From Dromaius novaehollandiae (Eukaryota; Chordata; Aves; Casuariiformes; Dromaiidae), in assembly GCF_036370855.1 (NCBI RefSeq), contig NC_088100.1, positions 34,360,563 through 34,424,562 of the forward strand: a stretch of DNA of 64,000 nt, read 5' to 3'. Position 1 is the first letter of the stretch. Each line of letters begins with the position of its first letter. The notes below the pieces were generated by a model. The model was not told where the DNA came from, did no database searches, and was given only the letters and a program-made list of their open reading frames with translations. Below, one piece after another: positions 1-29,056 of the stretch. The translations under genes and the position numbers were made by a program.

Positions 1-152
1 ACAACAGCCCAAGCTCTCCCGCGCCTGGGCGGCCTTGACAAGGCAGCCAATTGCTGCCTAGTGAGTGATCACGCTGGCCAATCAGCGCGCCCTCTAGCCT
101 AAAGCACGTCAAGGCCCGCCATGTGGGTGTGGAGCTGGGAGGGGGAGCCGCC
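1..152 (+). promoter_or_regulatory. DDX43: DDX43 promoter and 5' UTR
   Basis: GC-rich sequence directly upstream of the DDX43 start codon. A CCAAT box in the context GGCCAATCAG lies at about 76-85 and a second CCAAT lies near 47. No TATA box is evident. An upstream ATG at 121 opens a different frame with no helicase similarity; the ATG at 153 has a good Kozak context (GCCGCCATG) and was taken as the start. The transcription start cannot be placed from sequence alone. Confidence 0.6.
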
Positions 153-19731
<19,579 letters not shown>

Positions 19732-20280
19732 TCACCTTGAAGTTACTGAAACAAAGTAAGTGATTATAGGTAGTGTTAGCACCTATGGACTTGAATATAG
19801 AAGTGAATTTTCTTAATTCATTGTATTTTGTACCTGTCACATTTAAATAATACATGCATGTACACTAGTCTAAAAAAAAAAATCTGGATTAATTTTATGT
19901 AGAAAATCTCTTTGTGTTCAGGCATTATTTTGAGTTTAACTTCAGAAAAGTTAATTTCAGTACTATTTCCTTAATGCATTATGTACTGGTTAAAAAGCCA
20001 TTATGTACTGGTTAAAAGCAAATACTTTTTAAAATTAATTGCTCTATTAACATATGAGAATGTAAAAGATAATTTTTCCTTTTTTTCAGAGAATTGGAAT
20101 AGTGAATGTAGGTGATACTTGTTGGTGTGGTTTCAAAATACTGTACTTTGATATGCCATGTCGGTAGCATGCAGGAGTATTTCTGATGTTAGCTTACAGT
20201 TATTTGAAAACTGCTTTGTTTGCAGTAACTGATGTTTGCTGAAGCAAGTATTTCATATTTTAAAAATAAAACTTGGCAAG
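19732..20280 (+). other. DDX43: DDX43 3' UTR with a probable intron and poly(A) signal
   Basis: After the stop at 19729-19731 there is a strong donor (AAA|GTAAGT, GT at 19756) and a strong acceptor (a T-rich run then CAG ending at 20089), giving a likely 334-bp 3' UTR intron. The stop lies only 24 nt before this junction, under the usual ~50-nt threshold for nonsense-mediated decay. A canonical AATAAA at 20265-20270 predicts cleavage near 20280-20290, which is inside the first copy of the 90-bp repeat that starts at 20275. Confidence 0.65.
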
Positions 20281-20364
20281 AGTGGTTCAAGTGCCTCAGC
20301 TTTGGAGGCCAGGAGGGCTGGGCTGGAGGCGGGATTGTGGATGGGTGCTGTGGTAGCTTGGTAA
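20275..20364 (+). repeat. 90-bp direct repeat, left copy
   Basis: About 94-95% identical, without gaps, to 30224-30313 (by eye about five differences, all transitions, three of them at CpG positions). Both copies share GTGGTTCAAGTGCCTCAG and GGGATTGTGGATGGGTGCTG. The offset between copies is 9,949 bp. The left copy begins 5 bp after the DDX43 AATAAA signal. Flanking sequences outside the copies do not match. Confidence 0.9.
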
Positions 20365-21480
20365 AGCAGTTTCCCGAGCTGCAGGCAGAACATGGAGCGC
20401 TAAAGCAAAGGCCTCTGCTTGCTGCATCCTTGTGCTCTTTGGAGGCCTTGTGTGTATGTGTGGAAGAGAAGTCAGCGGGCTGAAGGGAGCTGCCATGCAA
20501 AGAGACTGCGGACTGACAGGGCAAGTCTTCAGGGAAAGAGCTGGGGGGAGACAAGCGCTCTCTGTAGAGACTATGTCTTGTGGGGTCTGTGTGCATTTGG
20601 GGCGTGGTTAATTGTTGGGTGCTTGGTGGACTTTTTTGAAGCAGGGCACGAGCAAGCTCAGCGGGGCTGGGCCACGCTTTTAGGCAACGCCTTCACCCTC
20701 CGCCTTGTTCCTCACCAATGTGTAGAGCTCCTCTGTGTTCTGTCCACCTGCCTTACTTTCCTTTTGTGTGTTGTAAGTGCCTTCAAAGGGGCTCCCAAAG
20801 GACAAAGAACAGTGTCCTTGTGCAGAGGCTGGAAGCTCTGGGCCCATGTGTCCCCAGTATTTGGAGGCCAGCTAAGGTGGCTGAGCATGCCTGCCCTAGG
20901 ACAGAGCCCTGCTTGGGCCGAAGAGACATCCCTTGGCGCTCTCGTGAAGTCTCTGGGCTCGTTCTGCCTGGCTTTTGCGGTGTGCTTGCAGGCCAGGAAG
21001 CAGGCAGCTCCTCTTCCTGGGATGCCTCGTCTTGTCCCAGCCATCGACCGCGCGTCAGCCACCAAAGGACTCCGTGGGGTTTTGCTTCAAGACAGTGTGA
21101 AGCCCTTGTGATAGGTTCTGTGGCCCCCGAGTCTGTGCACTGAGCCAGCTGCGTGCCTGGGGGCTCCTTTTCCTGTAAGCTGCTTCTGCTGCTGCAGCAG
21201 CAGCAGCACTTCTTGGCAGCTCCTCTCCCACCTGACTGCTACCTGCCGCTGTCTGGGGGCGGCCCCGCATTCCCCAACACAGAGGCATTTCTGCCCCAAA
21301 TCTCGCTTGTCCTTTCTGGCAGCAGCAAGAGCAGCGATGCTGCTGCCCAGTGCCTTCCCTTCCGGCTCCGTAGCTCTGCCAGGGCGTTCAGGCAGAGCCG
21401 CCGTCCCTGCCCAAGGGTAGAGAAGGAGCTGTGAGACGTGCAGTGCCGGCGGCTTGGAAAGGGAGACAAGGAGCCGTCAA
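20365..21480. other. Downstream flank of the ARHGAP20-like gene inside the 10-kb block
   Basis: GC-rich sequence between the left 90-bp repeat and the poly(A) signal of the minus-strand gene. It contains a short CAG/CTG stretch at about 21187-21210. Several open frames exist on both strands (for example 20419-21111 plus) but none shows a recognisable domain or exon-like boundaries. I see no gene here. Confidence 0.5.
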
Positions 21481-21500
21481 ATAGGGCTGCAGAAAAGTGC

Positions 21501-21506
21501 TTTATT
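21501..21506 (-). terminator. Poly(A) signal for the ARHGAP20-like transcript
   Basis: AATAAA on the minus strand in the context GACAATAAAGCAC. It is the first canonical signal I noticed downstream of the predicted stop at 24055 that is not inside the pyrimidine array. If used, the 3' UTR is about 2.5 kb and includes the polypurine array unless the array is spliced out. The assignment is an inference from position and orientation. Confidence 0.5.
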
Positions 21507-21644
21507 GTCATCAAGTTACAGGGCAGCCCAGGCCAAGTGCCCCTGCTCCTGCTCCAAGGCTCCCCCGAGCCCCAAGTGGGGAGCTGGGCGCTGACCAAAG
21601 ACAGCTGCCGGCGGGTCAAAACACACTGCCCGTCCCGTCCCGTC

Positions 21645-23880
21645 CCGGCAGGGTCCCCGCTGTGACAAGGTGAGGAGGCTGCTGCCAAGGCTGTTTGCTT
21701 CCTTGCCTTGTTGTCTCTGTGTCCTTGCTTTCTCTCCCCTTGCTTTTCTTCCCTTGGTAGTCTTTGTGCCGTTCCTATTGCCCTTTCCCCTTCTTCTGGC
21801 CTTTTTCCTTCCATTTTTGTCCTTCCCCTGTTTGCGTTTGTCCTTTTTTCTTTCTTCTGCTTCTTCCTTGCTCTCCTGCTGTTCTCTTGGCTTGCTTTGC
21901 TTTCCTGATTTTTTTCTTTTTCCTTTCCTTTTTTCTTCCCTTTCCTTCCTCTTTCTTCCCTTTCTTTCTGGTTTTCCTTTTCTTTCCTTGCTCTCTCTTT
22001 CTTCCCTTCCTTTTTCTTTCCCTCTTCCCTTTTACCTGGCCTTTCTTTCTCTCTTCTTTTGCTTTCTGGGTTTCCTTTCACTTTCTTTCCTTTTAGCTTC
22101 CCCTGCTTTTCTTTCCTTTTCACTTTCCCTTAGTCTTGCCTTCTTCCTTGTCCTGTTTTTCTCTCCCTCACCTTCTGGCTCTTTTCTTTCCTTACTTGTC
22201 TTTCCTCTTTCTTTCTATTTTTCTCTCCTTTCTCCTTTCCTTCTTTTGTCTCCGTTTCTTTCCTTTTTGCTTTGCTTGTTTTCATTTCTTTGCTTGCTTG
22301 CTTTCCCCTTTTTCTCCCTCATCTTTCTTTCCTGGTGTCTGTCTTTCTTTCCTGGTGTCTGTCTTAACCCAGGAGCAGCAGCTGTAGCTCTTTCAAACGG
22401 GACTCCACAGTGTTCCCTTGCAGGTTTTGCCATTGTGACAAGGTGATAAGGATGCTGCCACAGGCTTTTTCTCTCCTTCCTTGTTTTTTCTCCTTGTTTT
22501 TCTTACTTCTTTTCCTTCCTTTTTTGCCCTTCCTCCCTTTTCCATTTTGCTCTCCTTCTTTCTTGTCTTTTCTTTCCTTTTTTCTTTCCTTTCCTCTTCC
22601 CTTTCTTCATCCTTTTCCCTTCCCTTTTCTTTCCTTTTTTTCGGTCTTCGTTCATCTTTTTCCGTTCACCAAGTTTCTTCTTTTTCTTTCTTCTTTTTTG
22701 TTTCTTTTTCCTTTCTCTTTTTCTTCTTTTTTCTTTTTCCTTTTCTTTCCTTTCTTCTTTGCTTCTTTCTTCCCTTTTTTCTCTCCTGATGTCTTTCCTC
22801 TTTTCTACCTTGCTCTCTTTTGTTCCTTTCTTTCTCCTTGTTTTCCTTCCCTTCTTTTTCTTTCCCTTCTTGCTCTCCTCTTTTGCTTTCCCTTTTTTGC
22901 TTTCCCCTTTGGCTTTCCTTTCTTCTCTTCCCTTTTTTCTCTTGCCCTTTTTCATTCATTTGCTTCCTTTCTTTCACTTCCTTCCTTTTCATTTCTCTGG
23001 CTCTTTGTCCTTTTTCTCCCTGGTCTTGCTTGACTTCTGCTTTCCTTTCCTTTTCTTTGTCTTACTCTGTTTTCTCTCCCTCCTTTCCTTTCCTTTTGCC
23101 TTTCCTTTTCTTTCCCCTCTGTTCCCTCCTTTTTTCTTTGTTTCCTCTCTTCTTCCACGCCTTTCTCTTCTTTGGCCTTCTGTCCCAAAGGAGTGGCAGG
23201 TGTAGCTCTTTCAGACAGGGACCCACCAGGGTTCCTTGCAGCTTTGCCCACTGTGACAAGGTGATCAGGATGCTGCCAAGGGGTTTTTCTTTCCTTCCTG
23301 CTTTTTCTTGCCTCTTTTGGTTTTCCTTCTTCCTGTCACCTTTTTGGGTCTTCCTTCTTTGTCTCTCCTTCTTTCCTTTTTTCTTTCATTTGTCATTCTC
23401 CTTTATGCTGTACAAAATTTTCTTTACTGTTTCCTTTTCCTTTAATTTTTTTCTCCTTACCCTTTTTTCCCACCTTTCTTCCCTTTTTTCATTGCTTCTT
23501 GCTCCCCCCCCCTTTTTTTATTTGCTTTCTTGTTTCTTTCTTGTTTTTCTGGTTTTCTTTACATTTCCTTCCCTTCATTTTCTTGCCTAGCTGCTTCTTG
23601 ATTCTCCTTCTTCCTCCTTTTCTCTCCTTTCTTTCTCTCTTGCTGGGCTTGTCTCTCTTTTTTTACTCTCCTGGTTGATTTCCCTTCCTCCTTTCCTTCT
23701 TCTTCTCTCCTTCTTCTTCACATTTCCCTCTGCTTTGTTTCTTTGCTCTCCTCTTTCCTGTCCTCTTTCCTCTCCTTTTTGCTTCATTCCTGCTTCTTTC
23801 TGGTGTGGCCCAAAGGAGGCCCACACTGAGCTCTTTCCAACAGCAAGCCACAAGCTTGCCCGTGTGGTGTTGTCTTGGCT
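21645..23880. repeat. Higher-order tandem array: about 800-bp units of core plus polypyrimidine tract
   Basis: On the plus strand, long CCTTT/CTTTC-type tracts (about 21693-22360, 22462-23175, 23280-23800) are separated by a conserved non-pyrimidine core. The core contains TGTGACAAGGTGA, beginning at 21661, 22433 and 23252 (spacing 772 and 819 bp), followed by GGATGCTGCCA-like sequence. The upstream half of the core (GTAGCTCTTTC with CCCAAAGGAG or similar) recurs near 22367 and 23184 and, altered, near 23808. This makes three units plus a partial one. On the minus strand the tracts are polypurine and read as Lys/Arg/Glu-rich frames, which I do not regard as proteins. Confidence 0.85.
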
Positions 23881-24054
23881 CCTGCAGGAGCATGCCTGAA
23901 GCTGCTCCTCCTTTCACCTCCGCCTGCCCAGCTGTGCAGACTAAAAGCACCTCCCAACAGCCACAGCTTGCTGCATCCATGCCCACGGCGCCCTTGGCGG
24001 GCTCTGGTGGCTCCCAAGCCGGGGCCGGCACGCAAGAGAAGTGCTGGTGACTGC

Positions 24055-27000
24055 TCAGATGGTTCTCGTGGCCCACCAGCAGCGAGAGGCAATGGCAGCA
24101 GGTGCCAGGCGCGTGCTGGAGGGGCCATGGGAAGCAGGCAAGGCGCTGTCCAGGGAGGGCCTGGAGGACGTTTGGGCTGGAGCACCCCGGGAGAATTGGG
24201 CAGGCAACACGGCAGGCTGCTTCTGCAGGGCCTCGTGCTCCAAGCGCAGCTCTTGCTGCCCAACAGCAACATTGTCCATGCTTCTGCTCTGCTTCTGGCG
24301 CCTTCTGCTGCCTTCCGAGCAGTCCTGCAAGGACAGGGCTGGCTCTGAGCAGCTCCTGTCCATTGTGCTGTGATTGTTTCTCCCAGGAGGCAGCAGCGGA
24401 GGGGCAGAGGCGCATGTTGCATATGCCCTGCTGCCGCTGGGGCTTCTGCCGCTGGACGGCTGCTGCGTCTGAGAGGTTGGGGGGTGGCCTGCAGCTTCAG
24501 GCTGTGGGCTGCGGTGCTCAGCAGCATCTTCCAGTGCAGCAGCTGGGTGTCCTGTGGGCGGAAAGAGCCTGTTAGCACCTTCTGAGTGGCCCTTTGCAGG
24601 GAAAAGGGGCTTTCCCCGCAGGACCACGCAGCCCTGGCAGACGGCAAGCTGCAAGCCTCGCCCCTCTGGAGGTGAGGAGCAGTTCAGGAGACACAAGGAC
24701 CCCCGGGGGCAATATCCTGCACAGGGAGAGTGCAGCTGTAGTCCATAGTGAGCAATGCTGTGAAGAGAGCTCAACAGAGGTTTAACCCCTGGGCCGCCTT
24801 GTGTGCAGGGAGCATTGTCATTTGCAACTTGTGGCAAGTGCTGCAGCACAAAGGCACCCCCATGAGCTATGGACCCCTCTGCACCTCTCTGCATGTGGGA
24901 AGACACCTGCCCATAGCCGGCTCCAGACCTGGAAGCAGCAGCCCTGGGCAGTGCCAAGCCTCCGGGCAGCCTCCTACCTGCTGGTGTGCTCGGAGGAGTC
25001 CTGGGCAGAGGAGCTGCCAGTAAAGGCCATGTCCTCTCCAAATATTGCTGTGCAGTTGTCGGTAAGGAGTTCCACCAGCACCGTCACCTGCACACACAAA
25101 GCCCCTTGCCCTGATGCCCATGGTTGAAAATGGGATCAACGGTCTTTGCTGCTCCCGACTGCCGTTTCTGCCCCAAAAGCTGTAGCTCTGGGGCTGCAGC
25201 TGCAGGAAGAGATTTGCCTGTCAGGTTGCAGAGAGCCCAGCTGAGGGGCACCCCCCATGCTCCCAGTTGCTGCTGCTGCTGCAGTTAGCTTTTGCATTGG
25301 CCATGGGATGTGTGGGCATGGCTCGGCTGTGCCCTGAGCAGGCAGCTAGCTGGCGAGTTCAGCAAACTGTGTTGTTCACCTCCTTCAGCACTTGCAGCAG
25401 CAGCGTGCTGACGTTGCCTGGGCTCAGCATGTTGGGCCCAACGCAGATGGCCAGGTTGCGGAAGCCCATCCTGCTGGTCTCCGCGTTCTGGCTGATGCGG
25501 TGGAGCACAGCAAGGACGGCCTGGAGCAAGAGGCGATTTGCCCGCGGCAGCTGGTCGGCCACCCTAGGGGAACACAAACAGAACGCGCCATGACTTCAGG
25601 CGGCAGCGGCCGCTGCTTCTTGCTGCAGGCAAGTCTCCAGTAAACTCCCACCAGTGGTGCCTCCTCCACAGAGAGCAAGGCCCCTGCTTTCTGTCCCTGC
25701 TTTACACAAGTCCTCCCCAGAAACCCCCAACAGCAGCTGAGCAGCTGCTTAAGCACTAGGAAGCTGACAGAAAGCACAGGTCTTTGCAGGCGCCTCCCCA
25801 CTGCCAGAGGAGGCCCCGGCCTCTCCCAGACACTCCAGCACGCTGGCACTGCCTACAACACTCTTTCTGTTCTTCAGTCTGTTGCTCCTTGCTTGGCTTC
25901 TCCAGAGCCAGCATCCACTTCTCATACAGGGCTGACGACAGGAGCGTGGAGGGGATGTTGCGCAGGAAGTCCTGCAAGGCCAGCACATGGACCTGAGGCT
26001 TTGCACATCAGCCCTGAGCCCAGAGCGAACATCTGCGGCACTTGGGCTCCCCAGGAGGCAGCTTGCTTTGAGCTACCTGCTTTCCAAGGTGCTCATGGCC
26101 ACTGGCCGAGCAGTGGGCTGCGCAACTCCCTGCCGTGCTGGCACACGCTTGGCCCTAGTGCCTGTCAGCCTAGAGTCCACCCCAAAATCTCAGCCTTCCT
26201 TCTTGAGGAGGTTGCTGAGGACAAGGAGGAGGAGGAGGTGGAGCAGAAAGAAGTGAGTTTCCCATGGGCAGGCAGGAAATTGGTGGCACAACAAGGGGAA
26301 CTGACAAGCAGATGGAAAAGACAGGTGCCCAGCTTTCCCCAGCCTGAAAACACGTCTGCTTTCCCAAGGCTTTCAGCTCTGCGTGCCCCTGGGCTCAGCT
26401 AGGCACTCGAGTGGGCCCCTGCAGGACCGCAATGTCCTCTCACAGCTGCAAGGCAGAAGACTTCACCTTCAGGATGACAGCCAAGAGGTGCACTGGCTGG
26501 CTTTCCAGCTCCACGGTGCCTCCTGTGTTGAGGGCCTCCTTCAGCTCCCTGCGAGCTTTCTCGCTGGCAGCTTTGCGGAAGATGCCCTCGGTGGCAGGTC
26601 CTTCCCTGTACAATATGGCCAGGAGATCCTGCAGGGAAAAGCAAAGAGAAGAGTTGTTCGGGTGCAGAAAGGCCTGTTGGTGGTGGGACCCGGCCTTCCG
26701 GCCTTGCCAGGGAGCAGTGCGTGTGGAGGCCAAGCCGCCAGGGGCCTGTCTCCTGAGAGCCACAGCCCAAGCGCTGGGCATGGCTGCCTGGCGCGAGAAG
26801 CTGGGTATGCGCATGGCCAGACTGGCTGACCTGGACTGGCTGGAGCAGGCTCTCGTCTTTGCCGCAAAGCCTTGCCAGAGGCTGCCCAAAGAGAGGGCTC
26901 TTGAGGACAGGCTCCGGCTGCCCTGGGCGGTCCCCGTTGACCGAGGTGCGCCTGCGAGCAAACGGCCACGGGATCAAGCGCTTCCTTTTCGTAGGCCCGT

Positions 27001-28269
27001 GAGCTGCAAGCAAGAGGAAAGCAAAAGTCAGCTTCCAAGAGCAGGAGGTGAGCTGGCTGCAAAACGGCCGAGTTGGCTTTTGGCATGGCCAAGGTGCTGC
27101 CCGGGGAGGCAGCAGGGGCTGCTGCTTTTGAGCGGCTCTCGAGCGCTGGGTGAGAAGGCGGCTGCTCAGCTGCTCTTTGCAGCTCACCAGGCGAGTGGCA
27201 AAGTCCCTCCTCAGGAGCTGAGGGCACCAAGCCAGGGCCTTGTGTGGTGCCAGCCTGCAAGAAACGGGTTCAGGTTGCAGAGGCGCCCCGCAGCAGCAAG
27301 GGCTGCCAGTGAGTGGCTGCAGCCGGCCACGCCGACCCGGCACTGCAGGCCACAGCCCCCTGGCAGTTTTGGGGGGCTGGTGGAAGCCAAGCAGGTTGGG
27401 CAGCCCCGCACAGGGCGCCCAAATGTGGCCCCAGGGCACAGGCTGCCCTCCCGCGCTGCCCCCGGCTCCGGGCAGCTCCTCCCAGAGCGCCACGGCGGGC
27501 AGCGGCCGATGTCTCGAGGCCGTCGGCCCCGGCCACCCGCCCTCCTGAACCTCAGGTACCTGCCACCAGCACCCGGCAAGGGCCGGGGCAGCAGGAGCCC
27601 CCGCTCACCTCTGCCGAAATCAACGCCTCCACCATCTGGGCACTCGGCGACGCCGACTAGGCAAGAGAGCAAAGAGCCACCATGAGCGGCCGGTCGCAGG
27701 GGCTCTTCCCCAAAGCCCCCGGCGCTGGGGGCGGTGCGGCAAGCCCAGGGACACTTACGGGGCCGGAGAAGCCAACGGCCTTCACCAGGAGCCGGAGGGA
27801 GCCAGGCGGGTGACGCGGGTCTCCAGGCTCCTGGGCTCTGCCTGGGCACGGGGCAGGCACAAAGGCAGAGCTGGGTCACAGCCAGCCCTCGCTGCTCGCT
27901 CCCCTGCCCCAGCCCGCGCCCCCACGCCACCCTGGCACAGCAGACCTTCCCGCCGCGCGCGTGCGCTCATGGGCAGCACCGCTCAGCAGCGCCCCTGGGG
28001 CGATTTGCCCGCGGCAGCTGGTCGGGAGTGGGAGGAGACAGCTCTGCCCGGAGCTGCCCTGCGCAGGGGGTGTCCTGCTCCCCCCCCTCCACTGCTGCAC
28101 TGCTGGCGGCAGCTGCCCTGGCAGCGCTCCACCCCCTGCAGCCTGGACGCCCACCGCCGGCGGCCTGAGTTGCGCGGCAGGGCTCACCTGAGCATGGCGC
28201 TGAGCCACAGCTCCTTCACCTCCTGCGACCTGCAGCCAAGAGGAGCAACAAGCCTCCGAGCCCACTCCT

Positions 28270-28308
<39 letters not shown>

Positions 28309-29056
28309 GTGCAGAGGCGCAGGCCCCCAGGCCCCCGGACTCACCGGAAAGTGACCACGCAGAGGTCGCTGGGCCACACGAGGATGAGGCTGTTGGCGCA
28401 TTTCAGGCCAAAAACCTCCTCCTCCTCCTGGTCTTCCCGCCCGCGCGCTGCCTCATCCTTGCTGCACAGCACCCACAGCTCGCTGAGAGGCACCCGGTGC
28501 TTCAGCAGGAAGGTGGAGCCGCACCTGCCGGGAGGAAGAGCAGGGAGCGCCTTGGAGGCTGTGCGGTGGGGGCAGCCCCAGCAGTGCTGCAGGGCAGAGC
28601 CATTGCCCAGGGGCAGAGCCCTGGGGCAGCCAGCCTGAGCCTCGGGCAGCAGAAGTGTGCTCAGGGGCTGTGGATGAGGACGGCAAGAGCAGGAGGCGGC
28701 CCCTTTCCTCTTAGAGCGCCCTGCATTCAAGGGCAAGCGTGTCCCTCCTCGCAGCCGGATGGCTGCGGTGGTTCTGCTCACTTGAAGCTGGCGATAGCGA
28801 CGGCGTTGGGAAAAAGCAGGAGGTGCCTGTCCCGCGTGCGCTGGTGCCGCGTCACCTGTGCACGGTCACTGAGCAGGAGCCGGGGGCTCCTGCGCGACAC
28901 GGAGGCGCCGAGGGGTGCTGGGCGCCGGGAGGCTCCCCTGGCCACGAGCCCGAGGCCGGCGCCAGGAGCCACGCGGCCGGGGGCCCCGGGCCGTGCCTGT
29001 GAGCCATCAGCGGGGCTGACGGCGCCCCGGGCACCGCAGCAGTTGGCCTGTCCCAT
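24055..29056 (-). CDS. ARHGAP20-like Rho GTPase-activating protein (PH, RA-like, RhoGAP); exon map incomplete
   Basis: Predicted to stimulate GTP hydrolysis by a Rho-family GTPase at membranes. Exons I can place: 28782-29056, 28345-28524, 28188-28229 (PH: RHLLLFPN, HRVPLSELWVL, SQEVKELWLSAML); 27759-27837, 27609-27656 and one starting at 27544 (RA-like: SLRLLVKAV, SAQMVEALI); 27188-27254 (tentative); 26831-27003 (linker: GPTKRKRLIP, SPLFGQPLARLC); RhoGAP 26467-26628, 25862-25971, 25368-25563, 24978-25087; last exon about 24055-24551 (MDRSCSEPAL, KQSRSMDNVAV). Phases agree wherever both sides are placed. GAP residues are present: arginine finger in GIFRKA, Lys in ILKDFLRNIP, Asn in NLAICVGPNML. 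The start MGQANCC fits an acylated N-terminus. The end of the exon at 27544 and one exon between 24978 and 24551 are not placed, and two donors (after 25862 and 25368) are weak. ARHGAP20 similarity is clear; whether this copy is functional is not. Confidence 0.8.
25532..25558 (-). repeat. 27-bp perfect repeat, copy in RhoGAP exon
   Basis: The sequence covering DQLPRANR at the start of the RhoGAP exon 25368-25563 recurs without mismatch at 27999-28025, in the same orientation, 2,467 bp away. The bases immediately outside differ at both ends. Confidence 0.9.
27999..28025 (-). repeat. 27-bp perfect repeat, intronic copy of a RhoGAP exon fragment
   Basis: Identical to 25532-25558 but located in the intron between the third PH exon (28188-28229) and the first RA-like exon (27759-27837). 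It has no splice sites of its own in the matching position, so it looks like a copied exon fragment and not an alternative exon. Confidence 0.9.
28271..28306. repeat. (CTCCTG)6 hexanucleotide repeat
   Basis: Six tandem CTCCTG units in the short intron between the second and third PH exons of the ARHGAP20-like gene (GGAG-rich on the transcribed sense). Read directly from the sequence. Confidence 0.9.

Noticed and set aside
20419-21111. 230-codon plus-strand open frame in the 10-kb block
   Set aside because: No recognisable domain, opposite strand to the only supported gene of the block, and several overlapping frames of similar length exist because the region is GC-rich.
21239-22123. 294-codon minus-strand open frame rich in Lys, Arg and Glu, and similar frames to 23250
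   Set aside because: It is the translation of a polypurine tract. Such sequence lacks stops in some frames by composition alone, has no domain and is broken between array units.
26411-27685. 424-codon plus-strand open frame
   Set aside because: Antisense of the RhoGAP, linker and RA-like exons; no domain on the plus strand.
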